Source: Muribaculaceae bacterium (lineage in GTDB: Bacteria; Bacteroidota; Bacteroidia; Bacteroidales; Muribaculaceae). From it: a stretch of DNA of 61,562 nt. A program made the translations under genes and the position numbers. Below, one piece after another: positions 8,750 through 16,701 of this stretch. How positions within the stretch are numbered: the first letter of the stretch is position 1; every line of letters starts with the position of its first letter. The stretch is from assembly GCA_017451225.1 (NCBI GenBank), contig JAFSPZ010000029.1:1-61562 (forward strand). Direction: 5' to 3'. Under the pieces are notes generated by a model. The model was given only the letters and a program-made list of their open reading frames with translations, did no database searches and was not told where the DNA came from.

Positions 8750-9940
8750 GTGATAAAAAAGATAATAATATTGAGTATACTTGCCATGTTTCACTGCTCA
8801 GGGGCGTTTTCACAACCCGATTGCATCAATGAGAGAGCCAACGAGATAATGCTCAATGGTGACGATTGGAGTGGGTTGATAGCCAACCTCAGAAGCCGTC
8901 ATCGCGTCAATCACAAGTTCACGATAGTTCACATAGGCGACTCGCACATACAGCCTGGTGTCGTGAGCGACGAGGTTAGAAGGGCACTTCAAGAGCGCTA
9001 TGGCAATGGCGGGAGAGGTTTGCTTAGCCCCCTTGCCTTGGCAAGCACAAATCAGCCCGGCGATTATACACTGCATTCCTCTTCTTCGATATCATCCTCA
9101 AGTCGATTGTTGTCGCAGGGCAGTGTGCCGCTTGGTTCGATGACCGGTGTTCAAGTCAAGTTCGCCGGTGGAGCGACGACGCTTAGCATAAACACCAAAG
9201 TTGCTGGCGATGAATTCTACCGCATCATGATGTTTCACAGCCGTGGCGACCGTTTTGCGGTGAGCCAGCAAGGCCGTCTGCTTAAGTCGGTGCCACTTTC
9301 GGACTTTGCGACTAGCTATGTGCTTAGCAACCTTACCGACACGGCTCGGCTGCATCTTGAAGGCAATGGCTTTCTATATGGTATCAGACTTCTAAACAGC
9401 AAACGAGGTGTTGTTGTTGACTGCATTGGTAACAATGGTGCCACCTATTCAAGTTATTGCAATATAGGCGGTTTTGCGGCTCAAATTAGAGATTTAGAGC
9501 CTCAGTTGGTAATAATTTCCTTGGGCACCAACGAGGCTCACGGCCGTTTTTCGTCATTAACCTCTTATATTGACCGACTCCTGTCGTCCATAAGACGTGA
9601 GTGCCCTGACGTGAAGTTCTTGTTGACGACTCCACTCGAGACCCAGCAGCAACGCAGTCGTGGTTACAGCATTCAGAGCAATGTCGCCGAGGTTAGGGAT
9701 TTGATTATAAACTATGGCAAGAGCCACAAGGTTGCGGTGTGGGACTTCTATCGTGTGGGTGGAGGTGCCGGAGCTTCCGGTAAGTGGCTTTCGGCAAAGC
9801 ACATGAGCAGCGACCGCATTCATCTCACCGATGCTGGCTATCACCTTCAAGGCAAATTGCTGGCAAAAGCATTGCTTGGCCTTTTTGATCCCATACCAGC
9901 TCCTCCTGCCGAGGAAACTGAGGATGACTTAACAGAGTAA
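8750..9940 (+). CDS. SGNH/GDSL-family secreted esterase
   Basis: 396 aa. A signal-like N-terminus (MIKKIIILSILAMFHCSGAFS) begins at a GTG; the lysines before the hydrophobic run favour this start. Block I is IGDSHIQPG (nucleophile S65), block III is SLGTNEAHG, and the C-terminal catalytic pair is in SSDRIHLTDAGY. An inserted beta-rich region (about 100-215) separates blocks I and III. That layout is seen in bacterial O-acetylesterases acting on peptidoglycan or polysaccharides; this is family-level inference. The acidic tail (PAEETEDDLTE) is unusual. It ends only 5 nt from the convergent regulator gene, with no hairpin between them. Confidence 0.8.
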   Translation: MIKKIIILSILAMFHCSGAFSQPDCINERANEIMLNGDDWSGLIANLRSRHRVNHKFTIVHIGDSHIQPGVVSDEVRRALQERYGNGGRGLLSPLALASTNQPGDYTLHSSSSISSSSRLLSQGSVPLGSMTGVQVKFAGGATTLSINTKVAGDEFYRIMMFHSRGDRFAVSQQGRLLKSVPLSDFATSYVLSNLTDTARLHLEGNGFLYGIRLLNSKRGVVVDCIGNNGATYSSYCNIGGFAAQIRDLEPQLVIISLGTNEAHGRFSSLTSYIDRLLSSIRRECPDVKFLLTTPLETQQQRSRGYSIQSNVAEVRDLIINYGKSHKVAVWDFYRVGGGAGASGKWLSAKHMSSDRIHLTDAGYHLQGKLLAKALLGLFDPIPAPPAEETEDDLTE

Positions 9941-9945
9941 TGCTG

Positions 9946-10518
9946 TTAAATTACCACGTCTTCGTCTATGAGGTTATTGAGTAGAGCATAGACAGTGAGG
10001 CCGGCCACACTCTTAATACCTGTTTTGCGCACAATATTCTTGCGGTGAGTGGTTACAGTGAAAACACTAACGTTGAGTCGCGCTGCAATTTCCTTGTTAG
10101 ACAATCCTTTGGCCACTTCAATGAGTACTGCCGTTTCTCGCTTGGTAAGTTCGTGGTTGCTCATCGCGGTGTCGCCAGTTGCCGCTTTGGCACTTTGGTC
10201 GAGAACAGTTTGCAGTATTGCTTGCTTGCTGTCGCGAATGTCGATCACAGCGTCGAAGTGCCTCAGTCTCGATTGTTTTACATATTGGTATAGAAGAGCT
10301 ACAATGGCCATCTTGCGCCCATTGCGCATCTCATTGACGTTGTCGTTGAGCGTGGGGTTTATGATAAGGATGTCGGGCTTGAGCACATCGAGCCTGTTGT
10401 CGAGGTCATTGGCCGATGTCTCAGGATTCAGAACTTTGAGCTCAGGGTGCTGCAACGTTTCGGAGAGTCCGGCAACGATCACTTCGGATGGCTCTATTAT
10501 AAGAACTTTCCTTTTCAT
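9946..10518 (-). CDS. LuxR-type regulator with pseudo-receiver domain
   Basis: 190 aa. The N-terminal part (1-110) has a response-regulator fold (KRKVLIIEPSEVIVAGLSE), but the phospho-acceptor position reads LIINPTL, with N54 where Asp is expected, and the acidic pair near residue 9 is reduced to one Glu. A LuxR-type helix-turn-helix fills 124-170 (LTKRETAVLIEVAKGLSNKE). It therefore probably binds DNA without phosphorylation, perhaps responding to protein level or a partner. Its start overlaps the stop of the hemerythrin gene by 4 nt (ATGA), so the two are translationally coupled. The target genes are unknown. Confidence 0.8.
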   Translation of the reverse strand: MKRKVLIIEPSEVIVAGLSETLQHPELKVLNPETSANDLDNRLDVLKPDILIINPTLNDNVNEMRNGRKMAIVALLYQYVKQSRLRHFDAVIDIRDSKQAILQTVLDQSAKAATGDTAMSNHELTKRETAVLIEVAKGLSNKEIAARLNVSVFTVTTHRKNIVRKTGIKSVAGLTVYALLNNLIDEDVVI

Positions 10519-11204
10519 GATTTGGTTGTTTTTTCGAGTTGCTTGACGTATGGTCCCAGAATTTTGTCCTCGATGAGCGAGTGTTTTCTCAGGTCATGAG
10601 AAAGCTGCAGGATGTCAAAAATCATGTCGATAGCGTCATCGTCGCCTGCTGGCAGATATTTGAAGATTATCTGTACTAGGTCGCTGAGCTTGTCTTCGAG
10701 ATTGTCGTGTGTGTCAAGATATGATTTTATCGTGAAAGAGTCGGAGTTGTCGCGATTGAGAAGGTGGCTGATGTGAGGATATACAGTTATTTCCTCTCGC
10801 TCAAAGTGTTCTCTCACCTCGTCGACATAGGCATTGAAGAAGCGCTTGATGGCCTTTCCTGCTCTTTCGGGCAACAGCGAAGCGATTTTCTCGAGATGCT
10901 GCCCAATGTGAGGTAACCTGCGGTTAAGGTAATAGTCGTGAGAACGTAGCAGGTAGGGTACAAGTCCGTCCATGGGCGTGCTCATTATGGTGCTCTGTGA
11001 TGGCAGGTAGGCATCGTTGCTGTACACTTGGCAAATGAGCAGGAAGAACTGAGCATCGACATTGTGATCTATGCAAACCTGCTTTATTGTCTTGTCGCCA
11101 AATCCCATAGGTATTCCAAAGTGCGACAGCGTGAGCAGCAGCTCGGGCTGTGCTGTCACCATTGCACTCAAGTTAGTCTTCTCGTTGTAGGAAAAATTGT
11201 CCAT
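10515..11204 (-). CDS. Hemerythrin-domain protein, RIC/ScdA-like
   Basis: 229 aa. The N-terminal part (about 1-70) resembles the short domain found before hemerythrin in RIC proteins (YtfE/ScdA). The rest is a four-helix hemerythrin fold with His/Glu ligand patterns in LLRSHDYY, REHFEREEITVYPHI, DTHDNLEDKL and LRKHSLIEDKIL. RIC proteins use a di-iron centre to help repair iron-sulfur clusters after nitric oxide or oxidative damage in the cytoplasm. The usual DUF542 Cys pair is not evident; only one Cys is near it (C44, with C58 further on), so an oxygen or NO sensor is an alternative. It lies between the sirtuin and LuxR genes and overlaps the latter. Confidence 0.75.
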   Translation of the reverse strand: MDNFSYNEKTNLSAMVTAQPELLLTLSHFGIPMGFGDKTIKQVCIDHNVDAQFFLLICQVYSNDAYLPSQSTIMSTPMDGLVPYLLRSHDYYLNRRLPHIGQHLEKIASLLPERAGKAIKRFFNAYVDEVREHFEREEITVYPHISHLLNRDNSDSFTIKSYLDTHDNLEDKLSDLVQIIFKYLPAGDDDAIDMIFDILQLSHDLRKHSLIEDKILGPYVKQLEKTTKS

Positions 11205-11219
11205 AGTAGGGGAGGAGGA

Positions 11220-11924
11220 TTACTGATTGCTGGTAAGGATGTCGATTAGCTCTTTCACACCTTCGGTTGCAGTTTTTGGGATCACGTGTACGTAATCGGG
11301 CACACTGCTTGGCTTGGGGTCGATGTAGTAAATTTCGGCACTTCGTGGGGCGTAGTGCAACAGCGAAGCAGCAGGATAAACTACTAAAGAGGTTCCAATA
11401 ACGACAAAGATATCGGCATTTTGAGCCAGCATGCATGCTCGGTCGAAGTTTGGCACAGCTTCTTCAAAGAAGACGATGTGTGGCCTCACGGGGTCGCCAT
11501 AAGGGTCGCGAGTGTCAACACTGGTGACAAGTCCCTTGTCAGAGAGTTTGTCGCAAGGTAGGGTATAGACACGTTCCTCGTGAGTGAGAGAGCGCACCTT
11601 CATGAGTTCGCCATGCAGGTGTAGCACGCTTTTTGAGCCTGCTCTCTCGTGCAGGTCATCGACGTTTTGTGTGATGACATTCACATTGAAATACTTTTCC
11701 AGCTCCACCAGCCCAGTGTGAGCAGCATTGGGTTTGACCTCTACCAGTTGAGCTCTTCGTTCGTTGTAGAACTTGTGAATGAGGGCAGGGTTGCGCAGGA
11801 ATCCAGTGTGGCTTGCCACATCCATTACAGGATAGTTCTCCCACAAACCTCCAGCGTCACGAAACGTTGTTATTCCACTCTCGGCACTGATGCCGGCACC
11901 TGAAGAAACTACTAAAGTTTTCAT
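11220..11924 (-). CDS. cobB: NAD-dependent protein deacylase (Sir2/CobB type)
   Basis: 234 aa. GAGISAESGI (9-18) and TQNVDDLHERAG are the NAD-binding motifs, and the catalytic His is H104 in LHLHGEL. FYNERR (Y53, R56) matches the Tyr/Arg pair of CobB/SIRT5 enzymes that remove succinyl and malonyl as well as acetyl groups from lysines. The four zinc-binding Cys of most sirtuins are absent: the segment between HGEL and RPHIVFFEE has a single Cys. It is 15 nt upstream of the hemerythrin gene in the same direction, which suggests co-expression with redox-stress functions. Confidence 0.9.
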   Translation of the reverse strand: MKTLVVSSGAGISAESGITTFRDAGGLWENYPVMDVASHTGFLRNPALIHKFYNERRAQLVEVKPNAAHTGLVELEKYFNVNVITQNVDDLHERAGSKSVLHLHGELMKVRSLTHEERVYTLPCDKLSDKGLVTSVDTRDPYGDPVRPHIVFFEEAVPNFDRACMLAQNADIFVVIGTSLVVYPAASLLHYAPRSAEIYYIDPKPSSVPDYVHVIPKTATEGVKELIDILTSNQ

Positions 11925-11993
11925 ATTGTTGCTTTATTATTTGTTATTATTTCAGAATAAATTGTTAGTAGGATTGTCGCTGGGTGATAGGAT

Positions 11994-12521
11994 TTAGTCT
12001 TTAGGTATTCGTGCACACTTATAGTACATGTATCCAAGCATGTTGCCATCAAGGTCATAGACCTCCATCCAGTCGGGGTTGTCGTCCATACGCTTGCCGT
12101 AGAATCGCTCGCCGTTAAGTATTTTCTTGACTTTATTAGTCTCGGAATGCTTGTCGGTTCCGCTTCTTACCCATGCATATCCCCATTCTCTAGAATCTAT
12201 AGTGTACTCGCGGCAGCCGCTGGGAATTGCTTTGGGCGTGCTGCTTGGTTGAGCTGTTGAAGTGCTGGAGACCTGCGTGTTGAGAGGCTTATTGTAATTG
12301 TGACTGTTGCTGCTTGAATAGACTAGGTAGAATCCCAGTCCCAGCAGTAGCACTACTGCAGCAGCGAGAGCTGCCAGCAGTGGTTTTGATAAGTTGTTGC
12401 TCTGTTGCTGGGTTGTGTTTGGCTGATAACGCTGCGTGTTGAACGGCTGTCCACAATGGGGACAGGAAAGCGCTTTGTCTGATACCGAATTACCGCAAAT
12501 GGGACATCTTGTTAGTGGCAT
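11994..12521 (-). CDS. Zinc-ribbon membrane protein with SH3-like tail
   Basis: 175 aa. An N-terminal double-Cys zinc ribbon (CPICGN at 6-11, CPHCGQ at 20-25) is followed by a Gln/Asn-rich linker. A single membrane helix comes next (about 46-68, LLAALAAAVVLLLGLGFYLV), then a low-complexity Ser/Thr stretch and a compact C-terminal domain (about 110-175, WGYAWVRSGTDKHS to YMYYKCARI) that looks like a bacterial SH3 fold. The zinc ribbon would be cytoplasmic and the SH3-like domain periplasmic. A minus-strand TAACTTTG box lies at 12596-12589. It precedes the sirtuin by 69 nt and may be separate. No function is known. Confidence 0.7.
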   Translation of the reverse strand: MPLTRCPICGNSVSDKALSCPHCGQPFNTQRYQPNTTQQQSNNLSKPLLAALAAAVVLLLGLGFYLVYSSSNSHNYNKPLNTQVSSTSTAQPSSTPKAIPSGCREYTIDSREWGYAWVRSGTDKHSETNKVKKILNGERFYGKRMDDNPDWMEVYDLDGNMLGYMYYKCARIPKD

Positions 12522-12904
12522 ATTAGATGCATTTATGATTAGTGAATAATGATTTTGATTTAATGAAAGCGATGGATTAAAAGACTGCCAAAGTTACGAA
12601 ATAAAAATGAGAAAACATTAGGTTTTTTTGAAAAAGTTGCTGGGCTGGGTTTGTGTTGGCAACGCAACATGCAGGATAAGTGATGATGGGACAATTTTTT
12701 GAATTTTTTTTTCTTCATGGTTGTGATGGAGTAATAATTGATAATGTTCATGCGCGCAAAAATAGTGACTGTGTATATTAAATGCTATATTGAAAAATAA
12801 AAAAAGCGGCATTAATTATTTTTAAGATTTGTGAACATATTTTCCCGAATAGATGTATTATCTTTGTCGAGTTAAAGCGAAATAATTACTTAAAGATAAG
12901 AAAA
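12522..12904. other. Divergent intergenic region with two promoters
   Basis: 383 nt, very A+T-rich, between the zinc-ribbon gene (-) and the GHL10 gene (+). It holds a minus-strand -7 box TAACTTTG (12596-12589) and a plus-strand box TATCTTTG (12859-12866), about 33 nt of leader before the GHL10 ATG. TTTG at 12828-12831 is 27 nt from the plus box, too far for a good -33 element. Short frames here are low-complexity and rejected as genes. Confidence 0.6.
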
Positions 12905-15900
12905 ATGGTAAAAAAACTATCAATTTTGATAATTGCGTCGTTGTTGATGTGTCTGGGTGTGCAAGCACAGGAACAGCAGAAACGCGAGATGCGCGCTGCG
13001 TGGCTTGCCACAGTTTCAAACATCGACTGGCCCAGCGAGCGTGGCACTAGCGCCAGTGTTATAGCCCGTCAGAAACAGACCCTTATTGACTATCTTGACG
13101 GCTTTGCCAATACCAACATGAATGCGGTGTGCATTCAGGTGCGCTCGATGTGCGATGCAATGTATCAGTCAAGCTACGAACCTTGGTCTAGTTATCTTAC
13201 CGGTACTCGTGGCGCCAACCCAGGTTGGGACCCATTGGCATTTGCAGTTGAAGAATGCCACAAGCGCGGTATAGAGTGCCATGCATGGGTTAATCCTTAC
13301 CGCTACGCCAACGGTGGTCCCGGAACTTGGAACACAGCTCAAGACCAGGCATTGGTGAACTCGGGTATTCTGCTCACCTATACCAATAGTAGTGGTACAA
13401 CCACAACGGTGTTGAATCCAGGTTTGCCTGCATCGCGCGAACGCATCGTCAACGTGTGCCGTGAGATGATAGAGAACTATGACATTGACGGTATCATTTT
13501 TGATGACTATTTCTATCCCAGCGGCATTCCAACTAACAGCAGTGCGGCCGATTATCAGCTGTGGCGCAACAGCGGCACAACTCTCAGTTTCGCCAACTGG
13601 CGCCGAGCTCAGGTGAATCAAATGGTAGCCGACGTTTATAATATGGTACAGATGATTAAGCCACAGGTGCGCTTTGCTATAGGTCCTGCCGGAGTTGCTG
13701 GCACTGCTTCGACAAGTGCTTCGCAGCATGGTGTCAATCCATGTCCAACGGGCAGCGACTGGCAGTACTCGTCTCTCTTCAGCGATCCTCTTGCATGGCT
13801 TGAAGAGGGTACTATCGACTATATCTCTCCTCAGCTTTACTGGAAACGTAACCATTCGACCAATCCTTTTGGCCCCTTGACCCAGTGGTGGAGTTATATC
13901 GCCAAGCACTTTGGCCGTCACCACTATGCCAGCCAGAACATCTATTTCATGGATAACGATGGCAACACCACTGCCAGCTGGCAGGAGATTGTGGCCCAGG
14001 TGGAACTTAGTCGCCAGTATACCGAGAATAATGCTCCTGGCGTGAATTTCTACTCGTCGCGCTACATCAACGGTCCACGCATGACGGGGCTTGGCAATTA
14101 CTTGGTACAAACGATTTTTCCCCGCAAGGCTTTGCCACCTGCACTAGAGTGGAAACCGAAAGACAATCTCGACACTCCTGAAAATCTCGCAATCAATGGC
14201 ACTACCTTGTCGTGGAGTCCCGTGGATGGAGAGTTGGTGAAATATGCCATCTATGCCATACCCACTAGCGTTGACGTGAGCACCATCGGTAGTGAGAAGT
14301 TTGAGGGTATCAAGAGCGATTATCTCGTGGCAGTGACCTACAACAACAGCGTGACACTTGCCAATGAATATACTACAGGTTATTGGTTTGCCGTCTCGAG
14401 TGTCGATGGTTACAACTTTGAGTACGCTCCTGCCTACTTAAACGCCCCCTCGGGCGAGGCTCAGCAGGTGACACTTATATCGCCCATTAATGACGTTACG
14501 GCACAGTGGCTTCAGGAGTTCTCTTGGAGCGCAGTGCCAGGTGCGACATTCAAGATAGAAATTGCCAGCGATGAGGCTTTTAATCATGTGGTTAAGAGCC
14601 AAAACGGCATAGCCGAAAATCATGTGACTCTCGACTTGAACTCTTTTACGTCGGCAACGCGTTACTACTGGCGTATAACCACTATAGAGCCAGGAAAATT
14701 TGATAAAGTGAGCGATGTGGCATCATTCATAACCATCCAGCGCGAACTTGCTCCACAAGCTACCTTGATTTATCCAGCCGACGGTGCCGAGATTGACGAC
14801 AACTTCAAGTTCCTCGTAGCCGATGTGGGAGCCGATTCCTATAAGCTCGAAGTGGCAAGAGATGCAGCTTTTACTAATGTTGTGCAGACTGGCAACTACC
14901 TTCAGCCACAGGATGGAAACCTGTCGTTGCAATGTGTGATATCGCTGCTTGGAAAAGGCACTTACTACTGGCGTGTGAGCACTACCGCTCAAGGCTGTGA
15001 CCCCAACATGAGTGAGACCCGCACGTTTACAATCACCGACATCACCACCGGCAGCACCGAGCCTGGATATGTACAGAAAATTGATGTTGATAATGACACT
15101 TATGAGCCTATCAATGGTGTACACATCACCAACGACTGGATACGCTCGGTTCAGAGCAATTATAACAACTTTGAGCAGGAGAACTATGGTAGCTTTAACC
15201 GCTCGTTTACCGTTCTGGGCAATTTCTTGTACCTTTCGGGCCGAGCTAGCAACGCTTCCAATGCCGATTGCTACTTGCGTGTTTATAACACCAGTAACGG
15301 CGAGTGGGTTCGTGATTTAGCGCTTCCCGATGAGGTTAAAGGCGACTATTTCCCTTGTAACAATGTGCTCGTGGATGATGGCGGCAACTTGCTTATCAGC
15401 AACATGTTGCTAAAAATTAACAACACTCCACTTGTGATTTATCAAATCGATCCAACCACTGGTGCTGCTACATGGCGTGCTAGCCTCTCAACCAGTGAGT
15501 CGTCGGGTCGTATCGATCATATCGATGTGTTGGGCGATGTGACTACTGGCAACTTCCAGGTGTTTGCTGCTCTATCACGCAGTACCGAGATAATTCGCTG
15601 GACTATCCAGAATGGTAATGTTGTTTCGACCAAGGTTACTAATGTCACTGCTCTCTATCCATCAGGTGCATCCAACTTTGGAACCTCACCACGCATCAAG
15701 GCGTTGAGCTCTAGCGAGGTGATAATTCATGGCGCTGCTATTTATCCCACTAAGTACAATGTTGAGACAGGAGCTATTGTTGACAGTTTCGATGGTAACC
15801 CTGCTCTTGCTAAGCAGGGTGGGGCGAGCGACGGCATTGATGTTTTTGAACTTTGTGGAAAGAATTTCTTGTTCTATTCAAGTGGTGACTATGCTACAAG

Positions 15901-16291
15901 CGAGGGTCATAACTATCGCTTGGCAATGAATGCTACTGGAGCCGATTTTGCTGGTATGAACATGTTGTGGACGTTGCCCAAGAACGGCATGGGTGTGGTG
16001 AACAGCACTACGATGAGCACTCCGTGCCAGGCGGTTCCCACCAGCCGTCGCAACGTTATGGAACTTTACATGTATGTTCCAGGCAATGGCATTGCTAAAT
16101 ACACTATGACGGTTAAAGTCTTGGGCGATGTCGATTGTGACGGAATAGTCTCGGCCGCCGATGTTACTGCGCTTTACAATTACATGATTAATGGCGACAC
16201 TACTTTTGCTGCTACCAGCGACGTGGATGGTGATGGTAGCATCACCGCTGGCGATATCACTGTGATTTACAACATACTTTTAGGTAATTAA
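12905..16291 (+). CDS. GHL10 (DUF187) glycoside-hydrolase-like protein with dockerin-like tail
   Basis: 1128 aa, far longer than the single-domain GHL10 enzymes (about 400-450 aa). After a signal peptide (MVKKLSILIIASLLMCLGVQAQ), the catalytic domain (about 27-410) starts EMRAAWLATVSNIDWPSERG and includes AVCIQVRSMCDAMY, HAWVNPYRYA and GIIFDDYF. Family members such as E. coli DigH act on denuded peptidoglycan glycan strands. FN3/Ig-like modules follow (about 420-700), then a propeller-like region (about 720-1070). The tail is a calcium-binding dockerin-like pair (GDVDCDGIVSAADVTALYNY and DVDGDGSITAGDITVIYNIL). It is probably surface-exposed. It is followed by a terminator and stands apart from the Sus operon. 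Confidence 0.85.
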   Translation: MVKKLSILIIASLLMCLGVQAQEQQKREMRAAWLATVSNIDWPSERGTSASVIARQKQTLIDYLDGFANTNMNAVCIQVRSMCDAMYQSSYEPWSSYLTGTRGANPGWDPLAFAVEECHKRGIECHAWVNPYRYANGGPGTWNTAQDQALVNSGILLTYTNSSGTTTTVLNPGLPASRERIVNVCREMIENYDIDGIIFDDYFYPSGIPTNSSAADYQLWRNSGTTLSFANWRRAQVNQMVADVYNMVQMIKPQVRFAIGPAGVAGTASTSASQHGVNPCPTGSDWQYSSLFSDPLAWLEEGTIDYISPQLYWKRNHSTNPFGPLTQWWSYIAKHFGRHHYASQNIYFMDNDGNTTASWQEIVAQVELSRQYTENNAPGVNFYSSRYINGPRMTGLGNYLVQTIFPRKALPPALEWKPKDNLDTPENLAINGTTLSWSPVDGELVKYAIYAIPTSVDVSTIGSEKFEGIKSDYLVAVTYNNSVTLANEYTTGYWFAVSSVDGYNFEYAPAYLNAPSGEAQQVTLISPINDVTAQWLQEFSWSAVPGATFKIEIASDEAFNHVVKSQNGIAENHVTLDLNSFTSATRYYWRITTIEPGKFDKVSDVASFITIQRELAPQATLIYPADGAEIDDNFKFLVADVGADSYKLEVARDAAFTNVVQTGNYLQPQDGNLSLQCVISLLGKGTYYWRVSTTAQGCDPNMSETRTFTITDITTGSTEPGYVQKIDVDNDTYEPINGVHITNDWIRSVQSNYNNFEQENYGSFNRSFTVLGNFLYLSGRASNASNADCYLRVYNTSNGEWVRDLALPDEVKGDYFPCNNVLVDDGGNLLISNMLLKINNTPLVIYQIDPTTGAATWRASLSTSESSGRIDHIDVLGDVTTGNFQVFAALSRSTEIIRWTIQNGNVVSTKVTNVTALYPSGASNFGTSPRIKALSSSEVIIHGAAIYPTKYNVETGAIVDSFDGNPALAKQGGASDGIDVFELCGKNFLFYSSGDYATSEGHNYRLAMNATGADFAGMNMLWTLPKNGMGVVNSTTMSTPCQAVPTSRRNVMELYMYVPGNGIAKYTMTVKVLGDVDCDGIVSAADVTALYNYMINGDTTFAATSDVDGDGSITAGDITVIYNILLGN

Positions 16292-16390
16292 TGTTTAATT
16301 CATAATGCATGATGCACAATCGGGGCTGCGCCTTTTGTTGTGTATAATGCATAAACGCAAAGTCTAATACATAATCCATGAAACACATTG

Positions 16391-16428
16391 AAAGTGCTCG
16401 GGCTATACGGTTCGAGCGCTTTTTTTTG
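16391..16428 (+). terminator. Terminator of the GHL10 gene
   Basis: A 10-bp stem (16391-16400 with 16413-16422, one G-T pair) with a 12-nt loop ends in a run of T (to 16427). Confidence 0.8.
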
Positions 16429-16570
16429 TGTAGAACATGAAGGTGGTGAGTGAGAGCTCCAAGTGGTTGTCTCAAGTGTTAATAAGCTCAAAAAATAGTA
16501 GACGATGCTAAAAAATCAAAAAAATCATAATTTTCTTATTATTTATTAATGTGTTTTCAAAATTTATGAT

Positions 16571-16626
16571 TATGTTTGTAAAATGAAACAATCTCGTTTC
16601 AAAAAGTGATAAAGTCATATCACTTT
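16571..16626 (+). promoter_or_regulatory. SusC promoter and structured leader
   Basis: The -7 box TATGTTTG (16571-16578) predicts a start near 16584. The leader then carries TGAAAC/GTTTCA (16584-16589 with 16596-16601) and a perfect 8-bp repeat AAAGTGAT-N8-ATCACTTT (16603-16610 with 16619-16626). Either could be a regulator site or an RNA hairpin controlling the Sus operon. Confidence 0.55.
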
Positions 16627-16701
16627 GTTAGACTGATAATCATTAAAATGACCTTGATAAGACATATAAATCAATCAAATATAAACAAACATTAAGTAAT
16701 C

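Larger units (their letters stand above)
16292..16701 (+). other. Intergenic region: GHL10 terminator and SusC leader
   Basis: 410 nt. The first part has a short sequence, AATGCATGATGCACAATC (16304-16321), resembling copies at 32394 and 34613, then a terminator. The second part is A+T-rich and holds the SusC promoter and a leader of about 118 nt with two inverted repeats. No coding gene is supported. Confidence 0.6.

Noticed and set aside
12560-12812. Overlapping 60-codon frames upstream of the GHL10 gene
   Set aside because: Low-complexity Lys, Phe and His frames in A+T-rich DNA holding promoters; no support.
13169-14110. 313-codon minus-strand frame opposite the GHL10 catalytic domain
   Set aside because: No domain or promoter; the plus-strand gene is certain.
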